Shown here piece by piece: positions 49,517 to 57,415 of a stretch of 64,000 nt of DNA. This DNA comes from an uncultured Bacteroidales bacterium (GTDB taxonomy: Bacteria > Bacteroidota > Bacteroidia > Bacteroidales > Paludibacteraceae), in the NCBI GenBank assembly GCA_946534715.1, contig CAMNCW010000036.1:1-64000 (forward strand), written 5' to 3'. Every line of letters starts with the position of its first letter. The first letter of the stretch is position 1. The translations under genes and the position numbers were made by a program. The notes beneath the pieces were generated by a model. It did no database searches, was not told the origin of the DNA, and worked only from the letters and a program-made list of their open reading frames with translations.

Positions 49517-52500
49517 ATGAAAAACATTAGTAAAAATGCAATGCGATATGTGCTGACAGTATGCGTGCTGTGTAGCGCAATGCTTGCTTTCGCGCAGACT
49601 ACCGTTAACGGTACAGTTATTGACGCTGCGAATGGCGAACCGATTATCGGTGCTTCCATTCTCGAAATGGGTACTACAAACGGTACTATCACCGACTGGG
49701 ATGGTAATTTTACCCTCACGGTGCAACCCGGTGCTAAACTCTCTATCTCCTATATGGGTTACAAAACCCAGGAGTTGGCAGCTGCCCCGAATATGTCCGT
49801 CAAACTCGGAGAAGACTCCGAACTCCTTGACGAAGTCGTTGTGGTTGGTTATGGTGTCGTTAAGAAAAACGATGCTACTGGTTCGGTAACGGCAATCAAA
49901 CCCGATGAGATGAACAAAGCCCTTACCACTACCGCTACCGACATGTTGTCCGGTAAAGTAGCCGGTGTGGTTGTTACATCTGCTGGCGGTGCTCCGGGTA
50001 GCGGTGCTACTATCCGTATCCGTGGTGGTTCGTCTCTTTCTGCTTCCAACGACCCGTTGATCGTCATTGATGGACTCGCTATGGATAATGATGGTATCCA
50101 AGGTGTGTCTAACCCCCTCTCTATGGTAAACCCTGCGGATATTGAGTCAATGACTGTCCTCAAGGATGCTTCTGCTACCGCTATCTACGGTTCGCGTGCT
50201 TCTAACGGTGTCATCATCATTACTACCAAGAAAGGTAAAGCAGGCTCGAAACCGAAAATAAATTATGAAGGTAATGTCTCTGTTTCTACTTTGACTGACC
50301 GTATAGAAGTATTGAACGGCAATCAACTGCGCGCATATGCTAACTCGCTTGGTATGGACGCAACAGCAATGAATGTACTTGGCAATGAGAACACAGACTG
50401 GCAGGCTGCTATATACCGTCCGGCTGTTTCTACTGACCATAACCTCTCCCTCATGGGTGGTACAAAACATATGCCCTATCGAGCTTCTATTGGATATACG
50501 TTGGGAAATGGTATCGTTAAAACTAACCAAATGCAGCGTGTAACTGCCGCAGTTAACCTCTCTCCCTCATTTTTGGAAGACCACCTTAGTTTCAATTTGA
50601 ATGCAAAAGGTATGTATATCTACAACCGCTATGCGGATGGCGTACAGGGTGCTGCGTTGGATATGGATCCTACACAGCCGATTTATGATCCGAATAATAT
50701 TGGATTTGGTGGCTATTATCAACGTACAACTCAAGGCTCCTATAAAGACTCTGAGGCTGTAAACCCGGGTGATAAGTGGTACCTTACGAATAACTCACAA
50801 TCTACTGCTAACCCGGTAGCTTCATTGATGCAGAAGGAAAATAAGGCTAATTCAGGCTCATTTGTTGGTAATCTGGATGGAACCTATAAAATTCATGGCT
50901 TTGAGGATTTGATTCTGCATGCAAACTTTGGTGCGGATTATTCCTATGGCAAGCAAACTACCAATGAGTCGCCGGAGTCCTTTTTCTCACATTACTTTGG
51001 TAGTTATGGATGGTCCAAACAGATGAAATATAACCTCCTTTTTAACTGCTACGCGCAATATTATAAGGATTTCAACGAAAAACACCATTTTGATGCAATG
51101 GTGGGTTATGAGTGGCAGCACTTCTATCGCAAAGGTACTGCGGAATACTATGGACTCTATCCGCAGACAGCTACCGATCCTGCGCTCCGTGGTACGAAAT
51201 ATGAACATAAGACCACAGCCGTTAATGACTATGCTACGGAGAGTTATCTCGTTTCCTTCTTCGGTCGCGTGAATTATTCTGCATTGAACCGGTATATGAT
51301 TACTGCAACACTCCGTGCGGATGGCTCTTCGCGTTTTGCTCCGGACAAACGTTGGGGTTATTTCCCATCAGCCGCTTTAGGATGGAAAATTAAAGAAGAA
51401 GCTTTCCTGCGTGACGTGAACTGGCTCAATGACCTTAAACTCCGTCTCGGTTATGGTATCACTGGTCAGCAGAACTTAAACATGGGTGATTACCCATATA
51501 TGCCGACATATGATATTTCCAAGCAATATGCGTATTCTACACTCGGTCAGCAGGCTACTACCGCAAATTTGACAGAGTTGCAAAATCTTGGATACAAAGA
51601 GGGAGTGGACTATGTCGTATCTTCGGATAACTACATTTTCTATGTAACTAACCGTCCGAACGCATACAACCCCGACTTGACGTGGGAAAAAACAACCACT
51701 TATAACGCTGGTATTGATTTCGGTTTCCTAAATAACCGTATCAACGGATCTATTGATTATTACTATCGTAATACAACGGATCTTATCAACTATGTGGATA
51801 TCCCTGCCGGTACGAACTTTAAGACTATGGTTACTCGTAATATCGGTTCGCTCCGTAACCAAGGTGTTGAGTTCGCACTTAATGGTGTGCTGGTAGATCG
51901 CAAGAATTTCAAGTGGGATATTTCTTACAACGTTACTTGGAATGACAACAAAATTACCAAACTTGTTGGAGGCGATGAAAAGGACTATTTTGTTGCAACC
52001 GGAGAGATCCGTAACGGAAAGCGTATCCAAGCACACAAAGTAGGTTATGCTGCTTCTTCATTCTATGTTTACAAGACGGTCAAGGATGAGACTACAGGTA
52101 AGCGCGTTATTGTGGATCTGAACGAGGATGGCAAGATTGATGAAAACGATAAGTATTTCTATCATAACCCTGCTGCTCCTGTAACAATGGGACTCTCGTC
52201 CAAATGGCAGTTCTATGGTTTTGATTTAGGTATTACATTCCGTGCTTCCATTGGAAACTACGTATATAATTCTGTTCTTTCCGGAAACTTGCAGAATATT
52301 GAGAAGGCACAAATCTATGATAGCAAGGCTGGTGGATTCCACAACCTAATGCTGACAGCACTCCAAGCGCATTATGTGGACGGTGTGCATCGCTCGGATT
52401 ATGTGAACCAGATAGACGAACTCGACTATTTTGTTGAGAATGCTTCGTTCCTCCGTTGTGATAATATCACGCTTGGTTATTCTTTCGAGAAAGCGGTTAA

Positions 52501-52642
52501 GGGACGTGTTTACTGCACGGTCAGCAACCCCTTCGTACTCTCACGTTATAAAGGTCTTGACCCGGAGGTGTTTGGTGGTATAGATAATAATATCTATCCG
52601 CGTTCATTGTCTGTCAGCCTTGGAACAAGTTTAAATTTCTAA
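49517..52642 (+). CDS. susC: SusC/RagA-family TonB-dependent outer-membrane transporter
   Basis: The 1041-residue protein has a signal peptide (VLTVCVLCSAMLAFAQ), an N-terminal carboxypeptidase-regulatory-like domain (VNGTVIDAANGEPIIGASIL), the TonB-box-proximal LDEVVVVGYG, the plug (GVVVTSAGGAPGSGATIRIR; ASATAIYGSRASNGVIII) and a long barrel ending RSLSVSLGTSLNF. It imports oligosaccharides or peptides together with SusD. The substrate cannot be read from sequence; the SLC45-type permease upstream favours a sugar. Confidence 0.95.
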   Translation: MKNISKNAMRYVLTVCVLCSAMLAFAQTTVNGTVIDAANGEPIIGASILEMGTTNGTITDWDGNFTLTVQPGAKLSISYMGYKTQELAAAPNMSVKLGEDSELLDEVVVVGYGVVKKNDATGSVTAIKPDEMNKALTTTATDMLSGKVAGVVVTSAGGAPGSGATIRIRGGSSLSASNDPLIVIDGLAMDNDGIQGVSNPLSMVNPADIESMTVLKDASATAIYGSRASNGVIIITTKKGKAGSKPKINYEGNVSVSTLTDRIEVLNGNQLRAYANSLGMDATAMNVLGNENTDWQAAIYRPAVSTDHNLSLMGGTKHMPYRASIGYTLGNGIVKTNQMQRVTAAVNLSPSFLEDHLSFNLNAKGMYIYNRYADGVQGAALDMDPTQPIYDPNNIGFGGYYQRTTQGSYKDSEAVNPGDKWYLTNNSQSTANPVASLMQKENKANSGSFVGNLDGTYKIHGFEDLILHANFGADYSYGKQTTNESPESFFSHYFGSYGWSKQMKYNLLFNCYAQYYKDFNEKHHFDAMVGYEWQHFYRKGTAEYYGLYPQTATDPALRGTKYEHKTTAVNDYATESYLVSFFGRVNYSALNRYMITATLRADGSSRFAPDKRWGYFPSAALGWKIKEEAFLRDVNWLNDLKLRLGYGITGQQNLNMGDYPYMPTYDISKQYAYSTLGQQATTANLTELQNLGYKEGVDYVVSSDNYIFYVTNRPNAYNPDLTWEKTTTYNAGIDFGFLNNRINGSIDYYYRNTTDLINYVDIPAGTNFKTMVTRNIGSLRNQGVEFALNGVLVDRKNFKWDISYNVTWNDNKITKLVGGDEKDYFVATGEIRNGKRIQAHKVGYAASSFYVYKTVKDETTGKRVIVDLNEDGKIDENDKYFYHNPAAPVTMGLSSKWQFYGFDLGITFRASIGNYVYNSVLSGNLQNIEKAQIYDSKAGGFHNLMLTALQAHYVDGVHRSDYVNQIDELDYFVENASFLRCDNITLGYSFEKAVKGRVYCTVSNPFVLSRYKGLDPEVFGGIDNNIYPRSLSVSLGTSLNF

Positions 52643-52663
52643 CCTAAGGAAAAATCTATCATT

Positions 52664-54286
52664 ATGAAAAAGTTTAATATTCTTTTAGTTTCATTCTTGG
52701 CTGCTGTAGGATTTACTTCTTGTGTGCAAGACTTAAATACGCAGCCGATTGATCCGAACGTATTACAAACGTTTGACCAGGATCGTATCTATTATAAGAT
52801 TTACGCCGGACTTGGAACTTCCGGTCAGGTTGGTCCTAATGGTAACTGTGATATCGTAGCAAACGATGAAGGTTATTCGGTGTTCTATCGTCTGATGTTC
52901 GTTCATAACGAATTCCCTACTGATGAGGGGTGGTGGATTTGGAATGACGCTGGTGTTACTGACCTTAACGAAATGACATGGAATGCTACTAATGACTTTA
53001 CTAAATTGTTGTACAACCGTTTGGAGTTTAACGTAACAACCTGTAACCATTTCTTGGATAATACGGAAGGAAAAACGGACGCTAAAACCGTCCGCCAACG
53101 CGCGGAAATCCGTTTCATGCGTGCGCTCAACTATTATTATCTGCTTGATTTCTTTGGTAACCCGCCTTTCACCATGACCGTTTCTTCTGCTAACCCGAAA
53201 CAAATAGAGGGTGGACGTCCTGCACTCTATCGCTGGGTTGTTAACGAATTACTCGCGGCTGAAGATTATCTGGAGGAGAATACTGAAGTATATCGTGTGA
53301 ACAAAAATGCGGCTCGTTTGCTTCTATCCCGTCTCTACCTCAATGCGGCAGTTTATAAAGGTTTGGATGTAAATAGTCCTGATCCGTTAGATTTGGATTC
53401 GGCGGCTTTGTATGCTAAGAAGGTGATGGATAACGGCAAATACAAACTGACCAATAATTATGCGGAGATGTTTATGGGCGATAATGACCATAACAATGGT
53501 GCATGTGAGGTAATTTTTGCAATTCCGCAAGACGGAGATTATATCCAGTCTTGGGGAGCTTCTTCCTGTCTCGTTTGCATGACTCGTGCACAAGGTATGA
53601 TGCCTTGGGGATCGGATGACAAGTGGGAGTGTTTCCGCTCATCGCCGGAATTGGTAAATGCATTTTGTAAGCCTGTTGGTAAGACACCGGGCACAATCAA
53701 AGCGGATGAGTTCCATATGCCGGCTGAACTGACAGATGACCGAGCTATCCTCTGCAATGAAGCAAAGGCGGTTTCTACCAGTCCGGATTCGGTCACATGG
53801 TCCGCTTCCAATGTCGGTGGTGCTGCATATGGTACGGGTAATTTTAACAAAGGTTGGGCTATGTGTAAATGGACAGGATGCTATTCTACAGGTGAACAAC
53901 GTGGTAAACATAAAAACTTTGTAGATACTGATGTTCCTCTGCTGCGTGTAGCTGAAGCATATATGACATATGCCGAGGTACTTTATCGTCAGAATAAAAA
54001 AGATGAAGCGATGAATGTCATTACTGACCTGCGCGCAACTCGCCATGCGGATCCGTTGTCTGGTACGCTTGATGACGAGGTGCTGCTTGATGAGTGGCTT
54101 CGTGAGTTCCACTGCGAGGGACGCCGTCGTATAGACCTTATTCGTTTTGGTCAGTTCTGCGGTCCTAACTCAACTAAAGAGTGGGAAGGACACAAAGCAG
54201 GCAAGGATGCCAAGTATATTGTGTACCCAATCCCGAGTACGGATATTGTAGCAAACTCCAACTTGGTACAGAACCCGGGTTATTAA
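52664..54286 (+). CDS. susD: SusD/RagB-family outer-membrane lipoprotein
   Basis: The 540-residue protein has the lipoprotein signal NILLVSFLAAVGFTSC, then TPR-like helices with the SusD markers RAEIRFMRALNYYYLLDFFG, NAARLLLSRLYLNAAVY, and the C-terminal EFHCEGRRRIDLIRFGQF and YPIPSTDIVAN. SusD forms the lid of the SusC barrel and binds the ligand. It lies 21 bp after susC, the usual pair order. Confidence 0.95.
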   Translation: MKKFNILLVSFLAAVGFTSCVQDLNTQPIDPNVLQTFDQDRIYYKIYAGLGTSGQVGPNGNCDIVANDEGYSVFYRLMFVHNEFPTDEGWWIWNDAGVTDLNEMTWNATNDFTKLLYNRLEFNVTTCNHFLDNTEGKTDAKTVRQRAEIRFMRALNYYYLLDFFGNPPFTMTVSSANPKQIEGGRPALYRWVVNELLAAEDYLEENTEVYRVNKNAARLLLSRLYLNAAVYKGLDVNSPDPLDLDSAALYAKKVMDNGKYKLTNNYAEMFMGDNDHNNGACEVIFAIPQDGDYIQSWGASSCLVCMTRAQGMMPWGSDDKWECFRSSPELVNAFCKPVGKTPGTIKADEFHMPAELTDDRAILCNEAKAVSTSPDSVTWSASNVGGAAYGTGNFNKGWAMCKWTGCYSTGEQRGKHKNFVDTDVPLLRVAEAYMTYAEVLYRQNKKDEAMNVITDLRATRHADPLSGTLDDEVLLDEWLREFHCEGRRRIDLIRFGQFCGPNSTKEWEGHKAGKDAKYIVYPIPSTDIVANSNLVQNPGY

Positions 54287-54355
54287 TCGTAACATCAATT
54301 TTGATGCGAATATAAAAAACTAATTAACATTATTAACAATTAAAATTTTTCTATT

Positions 54356-55702
54356 ATGAAGAAGTTTTATGCAATGATTACTGCTGCGCTTATTAGCGTA
54401 AGTATGTTTGCAGCAACCCCTACTGTCAATGATTTGACTAAGTATCAGAAAGCAGATCATTATGTAGCATGTTTCCAAGCTCCTGCCGATGCTCGTTGTA
54501 ATGACATCGTATGGGTAGGTACCTACAATGAGTGGAATCTTCAAGATGAAGACATTCTTGTTTGTGAGAATCTTGCTGGTTTTGATGGTTGGTACGTTGT
54601 TGTAGTTCCGGTAGATGCTGAAGGTAAGAACGAAGGTAAGCCGGTAATCGTAAACGAGTGTGGAGAGCGTAACTGGGAGTATCAGTGCGGTACTGTAGTT
54701 GCTGTTGATTGTCCGGATGGACTTATTAATCCGAATGGAGCAGAATGTGACCTCAAAGGATGGCCAACTGACAAGCCGGCTATTGTTGATGTTCAAGCAT
54801 GGAAGAATGGAAACAATCCTTGTACCAAGCAGTGTGCTGCTGTTAACATGACGTTCATTGTATATCCTCCTTTCTGTGAGGATAATCCTGAATTGGCTCC
54901 GACTATGAAAGGTTCTTGGAACTGGGATGCAGAGCCTGTCGTATTTGAATTTAAGGGTTCCTACTTTGAGGCTGTAGTAAAAGTTGATCCTTCTATCTTG
55001 AAATTCAAATTCAATAACGATCCTGCTGGTTCGTGGGACAATCAGTTTGAATACTTTGTTCCCGAAGATACTGAAAATGATGTACCTGCTCACTGGGCAC
55101 AATTCCACGACTTTGAGTTCTATAACACGGAGGATCCTCAGAATAATTTCTTTAAATATGAGAACAATACCTTAACATTTGATTTCTCGGATACAGAGAA
55201 GTTCCGTTATGCAACCTGTGGTCTTGATGAAACTGAGTACGATGTCACAATTAACCTCAAGACGACGGCTGATGCTCCTGCTGCTGGTATTGAAGTTGCT
55301 GGTAACTTTGCAAGCGAAGACTGGAGCGTATTCGCAATGATGACTCCTTCCGAAGATGGTGTTTATAGTGCAACACTGAAAGCAAAGGCTGCTAACGTAT
55401 TCAAATTCCGTGAGGCAGGTACTTGGGATAACGAAATCGTTTATGTAAATAAAGTTACCGATGAAGGTGGCGCTAAAGGACTTGACGATATCAAGTTTGG
55501 CGATAAATGGGATGAAAACCATGTAATCAATCTTGATTTCAGTGATCCTACTATCTATGTATGGAAAGCAAATTGGGTTGCTCCGCAAGGCATCGAGAAC
55601 GTTGTTCTGACCGAGAAGGCACAGAAAGTTGTTGTTGATGGTGTTCTCTACATCGTTCGTGACAACAAGATGTTCAACGTACAAGGTGGCCAAGTTCGTT
55701 AA
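54356..55702 (+). CDS. Secreted protein with SusE/F-like modules and a T9SS-like C-terminal tail
   Basis: The 448-residue protein has a signal peptide (MKKFYAMITAALISVSMFAA) and two or three repeated beta-sandwich-like segments containing GSWNWDAEP, PAGSWDNQFEYF and AGTWDNEIVYVN, reminiscent of SusE/SusF starch-binding modules. It ends KVVVDGVLYIVRDNKMFNVQ then GGQVR, the same tail pattern as the protein ending at 63,085, which I take as a type IX secretion-type sorting tail (inference). No lipobox is present. It is probably a cell-surface or released glycan-binding protein of this locus. Confidence 0.75.
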   Translation: MKKFYAMITAALISVSMFAATPTVNDLTKYQKADHYVACFQAPADARCNDIVWVGTYNEWNLQDEDILVCENLAGFDGWYVVVVPVDAEGKNEGKPVIVNECGERNWEYQCGTVVAVDCPDGLINPNGAECDLKGWPTDKPAIVDVQAWKNGNNPCTKQCAAVNMTFIVYPPFCEDNPELAPTMKGSWNWDAEPVVFEFKGSYFEAVVKVDPSILKFKFNNDPAGSWDNQFEYFVPEDTENDVPAHWAQFHDFEFYNTEDPQNNFFKYENNTLTFDFSDTEKFRYATCGLDETEYDVTINLKTTADAPAAGIEVAGNFASEDWSVFAMMTPSEDGVYSATLKAKAANVFKFREAGTWDNEIVYVNKVTDEGGAKGLDDIKFGDKWDENHVINLDFSDPTIYVWKANWVAPQGIENVVLTEKAQKVVVDGVLYIVRDNKMFNVQGGQVR

Positions 55703-55756
55703 GCCGAATAATCCATCATCCGATCAAGTTCGTTTATACGAACAAAGATCATTAAC

Positions 55757-55782
55757 AAAAGCGTCCTTCGGGGCGCTTTTTT
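55757..55782 (+). terminator. Terminator of the SusCD locus
   Basis: AAAAGCGTCC and GGGCGCTTTT pair (one G-U) around a UUCG tetraloop closed by C-G, followed by T residues. Confidence 0.9.
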
Positions 55783-55837
55783 CGTCCTCACTCTTGCATA
55801 TTTCAGAAAAAAGTTGTTTACGCACATTTTAGCGCCA

Positions 55838-55881
55838 CTTTCGCGGGTATTTCGCGGGTATTTCGCGGGTATTTCGCGCTG
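55838..55881. repeat. 11-base tandem array, copy 2
   Basis: Three units nTTTCGCGGGT and a fourth, diverged unit, nearly the same as 96-139 including the left flank. Confidence 0.88.
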
Positions 55882-55920
55882 TGACTAAAACTGAATCTTA
55901 AAAATCGTATATTTTATCAC

Positions 55921-56008
55921 GGTATCTCGTCGGTGTCTCGTCGGTCTCTCATGATCTATCGTCCCGTATGTTTCCCGTAAGCGAGTCGTAAGAGGGTCGT
56001 GTCGGGCT
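55921..56008. repeat. Diverged 11-base-period array
   Basis: Eight 11-base units can be aligned: GGTATCTCGTC, GGTGTCTCGTC, GGTCTCTCATG, then units starting ATC or CGT. The unit identity decays but the period holds. Confidence 0.7.
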
Positions 56009-56045
56009 TATAATTGCCACTATCTTCGTTAAAAGTGCAAAATTA

Positions 56046-56077
56046 TTTGCATATATCAATTATTTTTCGTAACTTTG
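56046..56077 (+). promoter_or_regulatory. Promoter of the glucosaminidase-DUF721-mutS2 operon
   Basis: TTTGCATATATC (-33 extended), 20-bp spacer and TAACTTTG (56,070-56,077). Confidence 0.87.
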
Positions 56078-56108
56078 CACCCAAATGCATAAATTGAAAA
56101 ATACAACA

Positions 56109-57128
56109 ATGAAAAAACAACTCCTTATCCTCTTGCTGGCTGTTTTTAGTGTGGCGGCGCAAGGACAACTGAAAAGCAAAAATTATTTGGCATATATTGA
56201 CCGGTGGAAAGAGATTGCGGTATTTCAACAAATCGATTACGGCATTCCCGCTTCCATAACCATGGCACAAGCGCTCCTCGAATCCGCAGCAGGACAGAGT
56301 GAATTAGCGCTCAATGCCAATAACCATTTCGGGATCAAGTGCAATAACGATTGGATGGGCGGCGTATATTATTATGACGATGATTCCAAAGGCGAGTGCT
56401 TCCGTCATTACAACGATGCGGCGGAAAGTTTCAAGGATCATTCGCTTTTCCTGCAACGGAGCCGATATGCCACCTGTTTTGAGATCGCGGTGGAGGACTA
56501 TGAAGGCTGGGCACGCCGGCTCAAAGAGTGCGGCTATGCTACCGATCCGCTTTACGCAGAGAAATTGATCAAGATCATCGAGGACTACCGGCTCGATACA
56601 CTCGTTAACGGTGCGCCTGTGGGCAAACCGGAGATCAAGACCGAGACGAATAAACCCCTCAAAGCCGCTATCGTGCATCGTGCAGAGCCGATCATGAAGG
56701 TCAATAACGATCCCGAGCCGGAGTACGTAAAACCGCTGACCGCTAAGGAGGAAAGAGAGCAATTCCTGCTTTCACACCCCAAGAAACGTGCGAACGGCGT
56801 GCCGTATATTGATGCCCGCGAGGGAGATACATATGCCAATATCGCTTTCCGTCTCAACATGCGCGAACGCGACCTGCGCGAATACAACGACGCTCTGGGA
56901 CGTGACTTGGCGGAAGGAGACCGCGTCTATATGGCATCGAAAAAGAACGTCGGCATCAATACGTACATCTGGACGTATCCGGGCTTGTCCTTCTGGAAAC
57001 TGTGTCAGGAGGAAGGCGTACACATGGAAGCCGTGCAGAAACTGAATAACATGGATCCCTCTATCCGCGTGTTCCGTACGCGGGAAAAACTATATCTGAA
57101 GAAAGTTAAAGACGATGGCAACCGCTAA
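56109..57128 (+). CDS. Glucosaminidase (GH73-type) with LysM domains
   Basis: The product begins MKKQLLILLLAVFSVAAQGQ (signal peptide). The glucosaminidase domain (about 25-170) includes YGIPASITMAQALLESAAGQ with the catalytic glutamate, NNHFGIKC and YNDAAESFKDHSLFL. Two LysM-like segments follow (about 235-285 and 290-337). It cleaves GlcNAc linkages in peptidoglycan during growth or division. The ATG at 56,109 is about 25 nt downstream of the predicted transcription start; the track start at 56,085 would leave almost no leader. It overlaps DUF721 by 14 bp. Confidence 0.93.
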   Translation: MKKQLLILLLAVFSVAAQGQLKSKNYLAYIDRWKEIAVFQQIDYGIPASITMAQALLESAAGQSELALNANNHFGIKCNNDWMGGVYYYDDDSKGECFRHYNDAAESFKDHSLFLQRSRYATCFEIAVEDYEGWARRLKECGYATDPLYAEKLIKIIEDYRLDTLVNGAPVGKPEIKTETNKPLKAAIVHRAEPIMKVNNDPEPEYVKPLTAKEEREQFLLSHPKKRANGVPYIDAREGDTYANIAFRLNMRERDLREYNDALGRDLAEGDRVYMASKKNVGINTYIWTYPGLSFWKLCQEEGVHMEAVQKLNNMDPSIRVFRTREKLYLKKVKDDGNR

Positions 57129-57408
57129 TTCTCTTTCGCTTACCGATGCTTTGGTCACCTATCTCCGCGAGAGCGGTTTGGAAAAGCCTGTATTGGAAGT
57201 GCAGGCAGAGGAAGTGTGGCCGAAAGTGATGGGTGAAATTGTCACCAAACTGACCCGTAGCGTCGAACTCAAAGACGGCGTGTTGTATGTCCGTGTCAGT
57301 TCCGCCGCGCTCAAAGCACAACTCTTTGAGAACCGCTTCGAGTTGGTGGCAAGGATGAACGACGCCCTCGGCGCGAAAGCAATTAAAGATTGTAGAATTT
57401 TAGGCTGA
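57115..57408 (+). CDS. DUF721 domain protein (DciA-like)
   Basis: The 97-residue protein (SLTDALVTYLRESGLEKPVL, VWPKVMGEIVTKLTRSVELK, LYVRVSSAALKAQL) is a DUF721 member. In other bacteria the related DciA loads the replicative helicase DnaB; the Bacteroidetes form is short and untested. It overlaps the preceding gene by 14 bp, so its translation is coupled, and lies 7 bp before mutS2. Confidence 0.88.
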   Translation: MATANSLSLTDALVTYLRESGLEKPVLEVQAEEVWPKVMGEIVTKLTRSVELKDGVLYVRVSSAALKAQLFENRFELVARMNDALGAKAIKDCRILG

Positions 57409-57415
57409 TAGACAA

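Larger units (their letters stand above)
55783..56045. other. Intergenic region upstream of the glucosaminidase gene
   Basis: No gene is seen. It holds two successive arrays with an 11-base period (55,838-55,881 and 55,921-56,008), separated by AT-rich sequence, ending 37 bp before the -33 box of the next promoter. Confidence 0.65.

Noticed and set aside
55838-56008. CRISPR array or integron site
   Set aside because: Units are only 11 bases and adjacent; no spacers, integrase or attC-like structure was seen.
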